A DNA stretch of 43,581 nt from a virus (IMGVR_UViG_3300011445_000038:1-43581); one strand, 5' to 3'. Counted from the first letter of the stretch, positions 8,361 to 17,635 are shown. The notes: generated by a model not told the origin, from the letters alone. Numbers and translations: made by a program.

Positions 8361-8770
8361 CGCTGGCCGCCGAGCTGGCCTGGAGCCGAGTGCCCCAGGA
8401 CTGCCGGCGGTGCAGGGGCGACGACGACGAGACCAGGCAGAGGCGGAGCGAGTGGGGCTGCGACGGACCGGCGAGCAAGCCCTGGGGCAGCATCCGGTGC
8501 GTGGAGTGCGATGGCGACGACGAGAAGTGCGCAGCGTGCGGAGGCAGCGGAAAGACCCCGCTGGATCTCTGCCCGTACGCCGCCGTCCGGGCCACCGAGC
8601 GCCTCATGGTCGACGCCGCGGAGCTCGCCGGCGCCGGCGTCCTCGCGTGCGAGGGGGCATGGTTTGAGCAGCCGGCCACGTTTATCGACGCCCTCAAACT
8701 CCTGCTCCGCGCGCGCAAGCGCATCGACGACGAAGCTGCCCGCCGGCGGAAGGAGCTGACCGGTGGCTGA
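8354..8770 (+). CDS. Tail assembly chaperone T extension, made by -1 frameshift (gpGT-like)
   Basis: An open frame lying -1 to the gpG-like gene and continuing past its stop. A slip on the A8 run would join residue 149 of the short form to RLALAAELAWSRVPQD and give a product of about 287 residues. The extension has Cys pairs: CRRC, CVEC and CAACGGSG. The last matches the CxxCxGxG of DnaJ zinc modules, suggesting a zinc-binding unit. It overlaps the tape measure start by 8 bases. No ATG starts this frame; a GTG at 8390 is the only alternative and has weak signals. Confidence 0.72.
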   Translation, partial: RLALAAELAWSRVPQDCRRCRGDDDETRQRRSEWGCDGPASKPWGSIRCVECDGDDEKCAACGGSGKTPLDLCPYAAVRATERLMVDAAELAGAGVLACEGAWFEQPATFIDALKLLLRARKRIDDEAARRRKELTGG

Positions 8771-10505
8771 GAAGAAGACCCAGCTCAAGATCGAGGTCTC
8801 GGTCAAGGACCAGGCCACCAAGGCGTTCGAGACCATGGGCGCCGCGGTGAAGCGGTTTGGCGGTGGGGCCCTGGCCTCGATCGCCGGGTTCGCGGCGAAG
8901 TTCACCGGCCTGGGGGCCCTGCTGAGCGGTGCCGGCCTGGCGTCGTTCGTCAAGTCATCGATTGAACTCGCCCAGGCGGTCGAGGACCTGGCGGGCGCGT
9001 TTGGCACGACCATCGAATCCATGAGCGCCGTGGTGGCGGCGTCGAAGGCCTACGGCATAGAGACCGAGACCCTGACCACGCAGCTCAAGACCTACGCCCA
9101 GGTGGTGGAGGATGCGGCGACCGGCAACAAGAAGGCCCAGCAGACACTGCAGCGGCTCGGCGTGACGGCGGCCGACCTCGAGGGCGCTGGCGGGGACCTG
9201 GTCGCCCAGCTCGCGCAGGTCGCGGACGGCTTCGGCCGGCTCGATGGGTCGGCCGCTAAGGCCACGCTCGCGACGCAGATGTTCGGGCGGCAGGGCATCA
9301 AGATGCTCGAGCTGCTCGGTGATGGCAGCGAGAAGTTCAAGGGAATCATCGGCGATGCGGAGAGGTTCGGCGCGGTGCTCACCCGCGAGGGGGCAAAGAA
9401 GGCCGCCGAGGTCGAGGCCGAGATGGCCAAGCTCGACCTGCGCTTCCAGGGGATGGGCAACAAGCTGTCGCAGAACCTGGTGCCGGCCCTGAAGAAGGCC
9501 GCCCTTGGGCTGCTCGATTTCCTGACCGTCGAGAGCAAGGCCGCCGAGACCTTCGAGAGGATCGAGGGCGGGACGAGCATGGCTGAGATCCTGGCCAAGA
9601 GAGGCGCTGGCTCACCAATCCGCTCGTTCGCCGAGGTCTTTGAGGACCAGGAGCGGCGCGACAACGCGCTGATGGCGCGACTGGCGGCGGCGGGCGTCGG
9701 CTCCGAGAAGATCATCGATCAGTCCCTGCGCCTCGAGGAGCAGGTCTATGCACGCAGCGCCCAACTCCGCGAGCGGAAGCGGCGCGAGTCGTTCATCGAC
9801 CGGGACCGTGAGATCCGCCAGGTCCAGGAGCTCGCTGCCCATAGCGTGATCAGCAAGGAACAGGAGTTTCGGGCGATCGAGTCCCTCAAGGAGGAGCACG
9901 TCCGCCGGATGCGGGAGCTCGACGGCAGCATCCTGGAAGGCCTCGAGGACGGGCTTGCCGAGGTCGCCGACAAGTGGACCGACTTCTACGCTCAGGGCAA
10001 GCAGGCCGCGGTCGACCTGGCGAACGGCCTGCAGGCCGCGTTCCTGGCTGCATCCGACGCGATCATCCAGGACATCAAGAACATCGAGGGCGCCTGGAAG
10101 GCGTTCCGGGACGTGTTCATCCGCGTGCTCGCGGACATGATCGCGAAGCTGCTCTCGGCGCAGGCCGTGGGCTTCGTGTTCAGTTTGTTCACGGGCGGCG
10201 GTGGCGGCGTGCCCGGAGCGACGACGCCAGGCCAGCCCGGCGGAGGACCGAAGATCCCCGCTCCACGGGGGGGCGGAGGGGGTGGAGGTGGCGGGAGCGG
10301 CCCCGAATCGCTCGGTCTCGGCGGTGGCGTCGGTAGCGGCGCCGGCACCACGAACAACAACGTCACCGTCGTCATCAACAAGGACGCCAAGTCGTTCTCG
10401 CAGGACATCGCCGCCCACAGGAAGCAGATCCAGGAGGCGGTGTTGGAGGGTGTCACGAAGGGCACGAACCGCAACCTCAGACTTGAGATCGGGAGGCAGC
10501 GGTGA
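8763..10505 (+). CDS. Tape measure protein (H position)
   Basis: A 580-residue protein that sets tail length and is ejected with the DNA. By the usual rule of about 1.5 angstrom per residue the tail would be near 85-90 nm. Residues 35-66 form a hydrophobic Gly/Ala segment. Residues 75-420 are largely helical. The segment LADGL-like 398-475 (VADKWTDFYAQGKQAAVDL, then FIRVLADMIAKLLSAQAVG) resembles the C-terminal domain of lambda-family tape measures. Residues 488-530 are a Gly/Pro-rich linker encoded by G-runs. The GTG start overlaps the chaperone extension; the end overlaps the next gene (GTGA). Confidence 0.88.
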   Translation: MAEKKTQLKIEVSVKDQATKAFETMGAAVKRFGGGALASIAGFAAKFTGLGALLSGAGLASFVKSSIELAQAVEDLAGAFGTTIESMSAVVAASKAYGIETETLTTQLKTYAQVVEDAATGNKKAQQTLQRLGVTAADLEGAGGDLVAQLAQVADGFGRLDGSAAKATLATQMFGRQGIKMLELLGDGSEKFKGIIGDAERFGAVLTREGAKKAAEVEAEMAKLDLRFQGMGNKLSQNLVPALKKAALGLLDFLTVESKAAETFERIEGGTSMAEILAKRGAGSPIRSFAEVFEDQERRDNALMARLAAAGVGSEKIIDQSLRLEEQVYARSAQLRERKRRESFIDRDREIRQVQELAAHSVISKEQEFRAIESLKEEHVRRMRELDGSILEGLEDGLAEVADKWTDFYAQGKQAAVDLANGLQAAFLAASDAIIQDIKNIEGAWKAFRDVFIRVLADMIAKLLSAQAVGFVFSLFTGGGGGVPGATTPGQPGGGPKIPAPRGGGGGGGGGSGPESLGLGGGVGSGAGTTNNNVTVVINKDAKSFSQDIAAHRKQIQEAVLEGVTKGTNRNLRLEIGRQR

Positions 10506-12235
10506 CCGTCGTCATGGGCGCGTTCGAGAGCCAGCGGCGCATGGCCGAGGTGGACCCCGTGTTCAAGGCGATCCGCTCGAACGTCACGGGGTTCTGGCAG
10601 AGCATCGTCACCATGCCCGGCTCACGCTTCGTGACGGGGCACACCTACGTCGCGGTGGTCTTCGGCATCCTCGGGAACATGGAGCCCGAGAACGTCAACC
10701 AGCCACCGCTCTCGGCGACGCTCTCGATCCGCCGAGGAGGGGGCACCAACTACGGGCTCTACAACCGGATCACGATGCGCGAGCCACGGCTGTGGCGCAG
10801 CCGCACGCCCCCGGGCGGCTGGAACGGCATGCCGTTCATCTTCGACTACACGTGGACGCAGATTGCCGGCGAGAGTCTCGAGGTCATCGGCCGCACCGAG
10901 ATCCAAAACCTGGGCGACCCGGGCGCCCGGTGGGTAGTGGACGAGATCAACGTGCACGCCTGGGACGTGACCGCCATCGGCGGCGTCTCGGACATGCGGT
11001 ACTTCCACCAGTCCGCATTCACTCCGCAGCCGCTGACCAGCACGCTCGCCTATCCGATCGACTTCACGCTCTCGAGCCAGCCGGCTGGCACCTGGCTGGT
11101 TTACTACGGGGCGCACCTGACACCCGGTGAGGCCTCCGCAGCCTCCGAGGTCCGTCTCGAGGACGCAACCTCGGGGACCACGCGGCTGCTCACGCACTAC
11201 CTGCCGCGCCTGGGCCAGCTCGCTGACAACGAGCAGCCCATCGGCGGCTTCCGCGGGGTCGGCCTGGGGACGAGCTTTCGGCTCAAGCTCGGGGTCGTGA
11301 ACCAGCACGCCGTGGCAAACGGCACGTTCCTGCGCGGGTTCGTGTTCGGCGTGCTGATGCCGCCCCTGACGCTGTTCGGCCAGACCACCGGCCAGGACCT
11401 GGCGCCGGCGCAGGCCGACTTCTTCGGCCAGTACGGCCAGTCCAACTTCACGAGCGTGCAGCACGTCCAGGCGGCAACGAGCTACTACGACACGGTGATC
11501 GCGGCGCATGCCTGCTCCTTCCTGGGGCCGGTGAACGGCCAGAATCCCAGTGTCGGTTTCACGGGCTTCCTGGACGTGGACGGCGGCCGCGCCCACCCGA
11601 ACTACCCCGCCATCCTCGGGGTCTACACGCCCAACACCATCTCCTTCCTGCCGGTCATGCGGGGCATGGTGTACGCGCTGGGCGGCGGCACCCACCGGTT
11701 CCGCTACCAGGGCGAGACCAACCCGTACACCCTGAGCTCGTACGACCAGAAGACGAAGGCCTTCGACGTGTTCGTCTGTAACTGGTCCACGACCTATGAC
11801 CCGATCCAGGCGATCGCGCAGCCTGCGCCGGGCCCGACGATCATCGTGGTGCCCGGGCGCGAGGTGACCCTCAACGTCTCGGCGCTGCCGCTCCTGCCGT
11901 TCGAGCCACATGAGCCGCTGCAGTTCGAGTTGCTCGGCGGAGAGACCCGAGGCACCAAGTTCCCGCGCCGGGGCTACGAGATCACGCACTCCCGGTTCCT
12001 GGTGCCGTACCGGCGCTTCCGCAAGACGTGGAGCCTGAAGGACGCCGACGCGACCACGCTCCTGGCGTTCCTCGGCGCCCTGCGCACCACCGAAGGCTGC
12101 TACCGCTGGAAGGCACCCGACCGGCCCGCGCAGAAGCCGTATCGCGTGCAGGGCTTCCGGGAGGCGTGGTCTGGGCAGGCAGGCATCAGGCGGGTCGAGG
12201 CCGAGGCCCTCGAGCTTGTGTGGTTCACGCCATGA
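10502..12235 (+). CDS. Distal tail protein: long beta-rich domain fused to a gpM-like domain
   Basis: A 577-residue protein directly after the tape measure. The last 110 residues (FEPHEPLQFELLGGE, DADATTLLAFLGALRTTEGCYRWKAP, ending EALELVWFTP) resemble lambda gpM, a 109-residue tail-tip protein: an edge strand, a 'shape of the mould' helix and a W-x-x-P turn. The first 450 residues are beta-rich with no family I recognise, and look like two similar sandwich units joined near residue 230. It could form the ring that links tube and tip, with the extra domain on the outside. GpM resemblance is inferred from pattern and synteny. Confidence 0.65.
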   Translation: MTVVMGAFESQRRMAEVDPVFKAIRSNVTGFWQSIVTMPGSRFVTGHTYVAVVFGILGNMEPENVNQPPLSATLSIRRGGGTNYGLYNRITMREPRLWRSRTPPGGWNGMPFIFDYTWTQIAGESLEVIGRTEIQNLGDPGARWVVDEINVHAWDVTAIGGVSDMRYFHQSAFTPQPLTSTLAYPIDFTLSSQPAGTWLVYYGAHLTPGEASAASEVRLEDATSGTTRLLTHYLPRLGQLADNEQPIGGFRGVGLGTSFRLKLGVVNQHAVANGTFLRGFVFGVLMPPLTLFGQTTGQDLAPAQADFFGQYGQSNFTSVQHVQAATSYYDTVIAAHACSFLGPVNGQNPSVGFTGFLDVDGGRAHPNYPAILGVYTPNTISFLPVMRGMVYALGGGTHRFRYQGETNPYTLSSYDQKTKAFDVFVCNWSTTYDPIQAIAQPAPGPTIIVVPGREVTLNVSALPLLPFEPHEPLQFELLGGETRGTKFPRRGYEITHSRFLVPYRRFRKTWSLKDADATTLLAFLGALRTTEGCYRWKAPDRPAQKPYRVQGFREAWSGQAGIRRVEAEALELVWFTP

Positions 12236-12876
12236 AGAGCGCGGCCGCCACCACCATCCGGGAGGTCCTCCGCCAGCACAACGCCTACCCGTGGGCCTGG
12301 CTCTACGACCTGCAGCTCGAGTACTCGACCGCCAACGTGCTGCGGTTCCTGTGCACCAACGTCAACACGCCGGTGACCTGGAACGCGGAGACCTACGTGC
12401 CATTCCCGGTCTCGCAGGGCCTGCAGCAGGAGGACAGCGAGGGCAACCTGCCACAGTTCCAGGTCACGTTCAGCAACGTGCGCAAGGACCTGGCCCGCTA
12501 CGTCTGGATGGCCAAGGGCTTCATTGGCCTGCAGCTCAAGTGCACCTCGATCAATCTGCGCGCCACGAGCCCCACCGACGGTCTGCGGTCGGATTACGAG
12601 ATCACCGGCTGCCAGGTCACGGAAGAGGGCATCGGCCTGGCCTGCGAGGTCCCGAACTTCGTGTCGCTCCCCATGCCGGAGGCGGCCTATGCGGCGCTGC
12701 TCTGCGGCTGGGACTACATGAGCGAGGAGTGCGGCTACCGCGGCTCGCTGCCCACCTGTCGCTTCGACGTCGTCGACTGCGAGGCGCACGGCATTGACGA
12801 GGGCGCCACGGGGCGGCCGGTCATGCACCCGCGCCGCTTCGGCGCCTGGCTCAGCCTGCCGAGGCAGCTCGCATGA
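12232..12876 (+). CDS. Minor tail protein L-like, Fe-S cluster candidate
   Basis: A 214-residue tail-tip protein of the lambda gpL family. Four C-terminal cysteines, Cys158 (LLCGW), Cys167 (EECGY), Cys176 (TCRF) and Cys183 (DCEAHG), sit in the order used by lambda gpL to hold an iron-sulfur cluster, and the motif H/NPRRFGAW near residue 200 follows as in the family. The N-terminal two thirds are beta-rich. It starts in the stop of the M-like gene and its own stop overlaps the K-like gene (ATGA). Confidence 0.85.
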   Translation: MKSAAATTIREVLRQHNAYPWAWLYDLQLEYSTANVLRFLCTNVNTPVTWNAETYVPFPVSQGLQQEDSEGNLPQFQVTFSNVRKDLARYVWMAKGFIGLQLKCTSINLRATSPTDGLRSDYEITGCQVTEEGIGLACEVPNFVSLPMPEAAYAALLCGWDYMSEECGYRGSLPTCRFDVVDCEAHGIDEGATGRPVMHPRRFGAWLSLPRQLA

Positions 12877-13304
12877 TGCGCCGGCCTGGCATCGACCTGT
12901 CGGACGCGGCGGTCCTGAGGCGGCTCCAGGACCTGGTCGGGATCCCGTTCGTCGAGGGCGGGCGGACCCTCGATGGTGTCGACTGCCTGGGGCTCGCGCT
13001 CATGGGCCTCGACGTGGGCTTCGGCATTCTGTCTGAAGATCCGTGGCTTTCGATCGAGCAGCGGTGGAAGGCCGGCGAGCGCGAGCTCGAGCAGCTCTTC
13101 CCCGCCGGCTGGCGGCGCGTGGTCGACGGGCCGCCGCGGCCTGGTGACTTCCTGTCGATCCTCGAGGATGGCACGCCGTCACACATCGCGCTCATGGCGC
13201 CGATCGGCTTGACGCTCAGCGCGCAGCGCAAGACGCGGAGCCAGTACGTGCGGTTCGAGGTGTGGGAGCCGCGGCTCCACTCGGTCTGGAGGCCGCAGGT
13301 ATGA
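12873..13304 (+). CDS. NlpC/P60 tail peptidase (gpK C-terminal domain only)
   Basis: A 143-residue cysteine peptidase of the NlpC/P60 fold. DGVDCLGL places the nucleophile at Cys38, and PRPGDFLSI followed by SHIALM places the general base at His104. Lambda gpK has an extra N-terminal JAMM/MPN metalloprotease domain, which is absent here. The protein probably cuts peptidoglycan cross-links at the tail tip during entry or helps tip assembly. No other lysin was recognised in the window. It overlaps both neighbours by ATGA. Confidence 0.83.
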   Translation: MMRRPGIDLSDAAVLRRLQDLVGIPFVEGGRTLDGVDCLGLALMGLDVGFGILSEDPWLSIEQRWKAGERELEQLFPAGWRRVVDGPPRPGDFLSILEDGTPSHIALMAPIGLTLSAQRKTRSQYVRFEVWEPRLHSVWRPQV

Positions 13305-16300
13305 CGACCCTGGTCAACGCCAACGCCCCCGTCACGATCCATTTCCTGACCACGGTCCTCGGGCCCATGGACCGGATGCAGCGAGAGGTTGCGGCTGGCC
13401 TGACCGGGCGCGACATCCTGGCCATGTGGCCGGAGCGCTGGGGGCCAGGGCCCCTGCGGGTGATGGTGAACGGCTCGCCGCTCGAGGACTTCGACGCGCC
13501 GATCCTGCCTGGTGCGACCTGCATCGTGGCGCCGCGGCTCGGGGGAATCGAGCTCGGGACCATCCTGCTCACGGCCCTGATCACCTCGCTGGTGTCGACG
13601 GCGGTCGGGTTCGGCGTGCAGGCGATCCTCGGCAAGCCCAAGCCCCCGCGCCTCCGCTCGGACCAGGAGTCGCCGACCTACGACGGGCGCGGGATCCAGA
13701 CGACCTACGGCCAGGGCGCCAGGATCCCGGTCCTGCTCGGGCGCCACCGCGTCGGCGGGCAGGTCGTTGCGTCCAATGCCTACGAGCTCGGCGCCGGCCG
13801 CGACGTGGTGGCCTTCCTGCTGAGTCTCGGGGAAGGGCCGCTGACGTCGATCGCGGGCCTCGACCTGGTGACCCGACCCGAGATCAACGACATGGGCGGG
13901 TTGTACAACACGAACTGGCTGACGTCCCTGCAGCCCGTGGGGCTCCGGATCAACGGCACCAACGTCAACCTGGCCGAGGCCTCCGTCTCCGTGCGCAGCG
14001 GCACGATCTGGCAGAACCCCATGCCGCGCCAGGTGCGGAGCTGGACGCTCTACAACGTCGAGAAGGGCCTCGCCTTCAACATCCCGCAGACCCACGAGAC
14101 CGTGGGCGAGGTCACGTCCGCCCGCGTGCGCATCCGCTTCGATGCCCTGTTCCAGGGGAATGGCGTGGCGAAGTTCGTGCGGTTCTCCTACCGATTCCGG
14201 GAGGCCGGCACACCCACCTGGGGCAGCGAGCTCTTGGTCCAGGAGACCAACGCCCGGCGCAGCTCCTTCGTCTGGTCGTTCATCGTCCAGTTCCCGAGCC
14301 GCAAGCGCTGGGAGATCGAGGTCAAGAGGACCACGCCGGATGACGACGCCAACTCCCTGAGCAGTTCGACGTGGATCCAGCTCGCCGAAGGCACGGGCTT
14401 CGACTTCAGCTTCCCGCGCCGCGCGCTGCTGCAGCTCGAGACCATCGCCACCCAGCAGATCCAGGGCACCCAAGTCAACATCAGCACAATCGCCGATGGG
14501 CCAGCGGTTGCGTGGAAGACCGGCGGCACCTGGCAACCCAGGGCCTTCACGACGGGCGGCGGCGACGTGCCGGGGCGCAGCCCGGCGTGGCTCGGGTACG
14601 AGGTCCTGACCAACAAGAAGTGGGGCCTCGGCCGGTGGATGAAACCGGAGCACATCGACGAGCAGAGCTTCGAGGACTGGGGCCTCTACTGCGCCGAGCT
14701 CGTCGACGACGGCCGCGGCGGCACCCACCCGCGCCACCAGTGCGACCTCAACGTCGACGACGGCGAGGGCGCCCACGAGAAGCTGCTGCGGATCTTCCGG
14801 GCCGGCCAGGCCATCCCGCTCTGGACCGGCCGGAAGCTCAAGGTGAAGTTCGAGCACCCGGACTCGGTCGCGCTCCCGCGGCCGATCCTGGCGGTGTTCA
14901 GCGAGGCCGACGTCGCCGACGTCGAGGTAGTCTTCCGCGACACCCGCAACCGCCCCACCATCCTCGAGGCGCAGATCTACAACGAGGAGCGGGACTACGA
15001 GCCGATGCCGGTCGAGCTCCCCGACCAGGTCTCGAGCAACTTCAACGGCAACGTGCTGATGCCGCTGGCCTCCAGGCGGGAGCAGCAGGATCTGACCGGC
15101 GTCACCAGGCCCGCTCACGCGCGCCGGCTCCTGTCGTTCCAGCACGGGGTCAACCGGCTCTGGTATGCCACCCTGAAGTTCAAGGCCGACGCCGACGCCG
15201 TGCTGCGCGAGGTGGGCGACCTGGTTGCGTTCCAGCACACGGTGGTCAAGCCGTTCGACACGCCGTCCGCAGGCTACCGCACCGCGCGCGCGACGGCCGC
15301 GGGCACCGACATCTACCTCGACCACCAGGTCACGCTGGCGTCCGGGAAGACCTACCACGTCCACGTGATGGGGACCGACGGCAAGCTGAGCTCGATGGTG
15401 GTCACCGCGGCCGCGGGCACCTACCCGATCGACACCGCGATCGCCGTCAACCAGACCTTCACCTGCCACCGCGGCGCGGTCCTGGCCTTCGGCGAGCAGG
15501 ACAAGGTGGTGGTCACCTACGAGTGCACCAGCCTCACGCTCGATCAGAACATGCAGCGGACGGTCGAATGCATCCTCTACGACGAGGACGCCTTTACCCC
15601 GCCACCGCCCCAGGTCCTGGCCGAGGACTACACGTACTCGAGCGAGGATCTGAGCGCGAGCCGGGAGCTCCCATCGGCCGACGACGCCCAGATCGTGCTC
15701 GACCACATGGGAGCCGCGACCGTCACCTGGTCGGTGCCGCCCGACTACCGCGACGCCGTGCGGGTCTACTGGCGGCGCAAGCCCGAAGCGGCGACGCCGA
15801 CCGATGCGCCCTGGCTGCCGGAGTGGATCCGCATCTACGAGGGGCCGGCGACCTCGGTCCCGGTGCCCAACGGCCTCGCGCCCGGCGAGGTCTACGAGCT
15901 CGCGGTGTGCGTGGTCGACCCGGCCACGGGGCAGTTCGCCGTCCCCGGTGCAGTCACGCCGATCGAGGCCACGGTCGAGGAGTTCCCGCCGTTCTCGCCC
16001 CCGGACTGCGCGCGGTTCACGGCGCAGCAGGTCGCTGCCGGCCTGCAGCTCTCGTGGGCGGCCGTGCGCGACGACGTGCTGGCCTACTACGAGGTCCGCC
16101 GCGGCTGGACCTGGACCGGCGCCGAGCTCGTCGGGCGCACCACCCGGCCGACGCTGCTCGTGACCGACCCGGCGATCGGCACCCAGAAGTACCTGCTCGC
16201 CGCCCGCCACCACAACGGCCTGTACTCCAGCGCGCTCGCCGAGCTCGAGGTGACCACCGCAGCGCCGTTCGAGTACCCGGCCACCCTCGCGACCATCTCC

Positions 16301-16960
16301 GACCTGAGCCCTTCCATGGGCGGCGCCGGCGTCGACGTGGAGCTCGACGCCGAGGGTCGGCTGGTGCTGTCCGCCGGCAAGCTCCGGGGCACCTACGAGA
16401 CCCCGCCGCTCGACGCCGGCGCGGCCGGCATCTACCACTGGTCCCTGCTCTGGTCGGGCTACGGCCACGACTCCACGCCCGTGTCCGAGTGGCCGGCGCT
16501 CGGGTCCGGGGAGGGCCGCTGGCGGCGGATGTCCGGGCGCGACCCGACTCTGCACCAGCCCGGCTTCGACTTCGACCTGACGATCGACGAGTTGTTCATC
16601 CTGGGCGACCCGAACATGAGCTTCGCCGGCAAGAAGGGCGCGGTCGGCCAGCACGTGCGGATCAAGGTCGAGGCCGCGTTCGATGCCGGGGGCGGCAGCT
16701 GGGGCGCGTGGGCGCCGTTTCGGTCGGGCGTGTGGCCGGCCGCGCAGCGGGTCAAGTTCCGGTTCACCCTGCAGCGCGGCTCCACGATCTGGTCCGTGCG
16801 CCTTCTGCCCAATCTCGTCGCCGAGGTCTGCGCACGGGAGGAGCCGGCTCCAGCACCATCCACCTGCAGCCTGGCCGAGAGCGCCGTGCTGCTCGCCGAA
16901 GCAATCAAACAGGACGGGGATCTCCGCGAGCTCCTCGTCGAGGCCCTGCTCAAGGACTGA
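13301..16960 (+). CDS. Tail tip attachment protein J with an N-terminal gpI-like domain
   Basis: The 1219-residue central tip protein that contacts the host receptor. Residues 1-75 form a ubiquitin/ThiS-like beta-grasp unit (RVMVNGSPLEDFDAPIL), then a hydrophobic segment (IELGTILLTALITSLVSTAV), the two parts of lambda gpI. From about residue 120 the J core begins (SPTYDGRGIQTTYGQGARIP, NDMGGLYNTNWL, then WGLGRWM and RPAHARRLLSFQHGVNRLW). Two fibronectin III-like repeats follow at about 800-990, and a variable C-terminus. In lambda I and J are separate genes, so this is a fusion. ATGA overlap with the K-like gene. Confidence 0.88.
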   Translation: MTTLVNANAPVTIHFLTTVLGPMDRMQREVAAGLTGRDILAMWPERWGPGPLRVMVNGSPLEDFDAPILPGATCIVAPRLGGIELGTILLTALITSLVSTAVGFGVQAILGKPKPPRLRSDQESPTYDGRGIQTTYGQGARIPVLLGRHRVGGQVVASNAYELGAGRDVVAFLLSLGEGPLTSIAGLDLVTRPEINDMGGLYNTNWLTSLQPVGLRINGTNVNLAEASVSVRSGTIWQNPMPRQVRSWTLYNVEKGLAFNIPQTHETVGEVTSARVRIRFDALFQGNGVAKFVRFSYRFREAGTPTWGSELLVQETNARRSSFVWSFIVQFPSRKRWEIEVKRTTPDDDANSLSSSTWIQLAEGTGFDFSFPRRALLQLETIATQQIQGTQVNISTIADGPAVAWKTGGTWQPRAFTTGGGDVPGRSPAWLGYEVLTNKKWGLGRWMKPEHIDEQSFEDWGLYCAELVDDGRGGTHPRHQCDLNVDDGEGAHEKLLRIFRAGQAIPLWTGRKLKVKFEHPDSVALPRPILAVFSEADVADVEVVFRDTRNRPTILEAQIYNEERDYEPMPVELPDQVSSNFNGNVLMPLASRREQQDLTGVTRPAHARRLLSFQHGVNRLWYATLKFKADADAVLREVGDLVAFQHTVVKPFDTPSAGYRTARATAAGTDIYLDHQVTLASGKTYHVHVMGTDGKLSSMVVTAAAGTYPIDTAIAVNQTFTCHRGAVLAFGEQDKVVVTYECTSLTLDQNMQRTVECILYDEDAFTPPPPQVLAEDYTYSSEDLSASRELPSADDAQIVLDHMGAATVTWSVPPDYRDAVRVYWRRKPEAATPTDAPWLPEWIRIYEGPATSVPVPNGLAPGEVYELAVCVVDPATGQFAVPGAVTPIEATVEEFPPFSPPDCARFTAQQVAAGLQLSWAAVRDDVLAYYEVRRGWTWTGAELVGRTTRPTLLVTDPAIGTQKYLLAARHHNGLYSSALAELEVTTAAPFEYPATLATISDLSPSMGGAGVDVELDAEGRLVLSAGKLRGTYETPPLDAGAAGIYHWSLLWSGYGHDSTPVSEWPALGSGEGRWRRMSGRDPTLHQPGFDFDLTIDELFILGDPNMSFAGKKGAVGQHVRIKVEAAFDAGGGSWGAWAPFRSGVWPAAQRVKFRFTLQRGSTIWSVRLLPNLVAEVCAREEPAPAPSTCSLAESAVLLAEAIKQDGDLRELLVEALLKD

Positions 16961-16963
16961 CCC

Positions 16964-17635
16964 ATGCTCGAAACCAGAACCACTCTCCCGGTCCGCGGCT
17001 CGATGAGGCCCAACTTCGGCGAAGGCGTTGAGAAGCCGCCGTACATCAACCAGCGCGGCGAGCAGCTCGTCGCCGCAGGCCTGCCCCCGCTCACGAGCCT
17101 CGTGGCGCTGGGCGATTCGTGGATGGCCAAGACCGCGACGGCCGCCGCGCCAGTGATCGCGATCCCGACCACGGGCAGCCTGATCGCGCTCTACAACGCC
17201 GAGCCCGAGAACGGCAAGAGCTACGTGATCGACAGCCTGTTCCTGTTGGTGGTGGCCAACACCGCTGCGGTGCAGAGCCACTGCCTCCTCGCGAACCTCG
17301 CCCCCAACCCGTCCACGATCGTGGCGCCGGCAATCGGCATCACGCCGAATCCCATGCGCGGGTCGCGGGCGTACGGAGGCCTGGCGCGGGTCGCGGTTGG
17401 CCTTGCGCTCGACGCGACGAACGGCGTCGCTGCCAACTGGTTCCCGCTGGGCCCGAGCATCCCCAACTCCAACACCCCGCAGATCGGCTCGGCGATCGAC
17501 TGGCCGCTGGACGGCTCGATCATCGTCCCCCCGAAGGGCCTCTTCGCCCTGACGGCGCTGGCCGGCGCGGCGACCGCGTCGAGCGTGCAGATCGGCTTCC
17601 GGTGGCACGAGCTCCTCCTGCCGCCGATCACCTGA
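16964..17635 (+). CDS. Putative virion protein, beta-rich, unknown family
   Basis: A 223-residue protein with no recognised family. It opens MLETRTTLPVRGSMRPNFGE and is rich in Ala, Leu, Pro and small residues. It has the strand-rich look of small virion or tail-fibre accessory proteins (GSLIALYNAEPENGKSYVID, then FRWHELLLPPIT). AAGGA just before the upstream stop serves as ribosome site for the ATG. Located directly after the tip protein, so a receptor-binding or tail accessory role is likely but unproven. Confidence 0.62.
   Translation: MLETRTTLPVRGSMRPNFGEGVEKPPYINQRGEQLVAAGLPPLTSLVALGDSWMAKTATAAAPVIAIPTTGSLIALYNAEPENGKSYVIDSLFLLVVANTAAVQSHCLLANLAPNPSTIVAPAIGITPNPMRGSRAYGGLARVAVGLALDATNGVAANWFPLGPSIPNSNTPQIGSAIDWPLDGSIIVPPKGLFALTALAGAATASSVQIGFRWHELLLPPIT

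Noticed and set aside
10201-10336. G-run region in the tape measure as a frameshift site
   Set aside because: The reading frame continues unbroken through a Gly-rich linker to a conserved-looking C-terminus, and the other frames do not lead to a plausible product.
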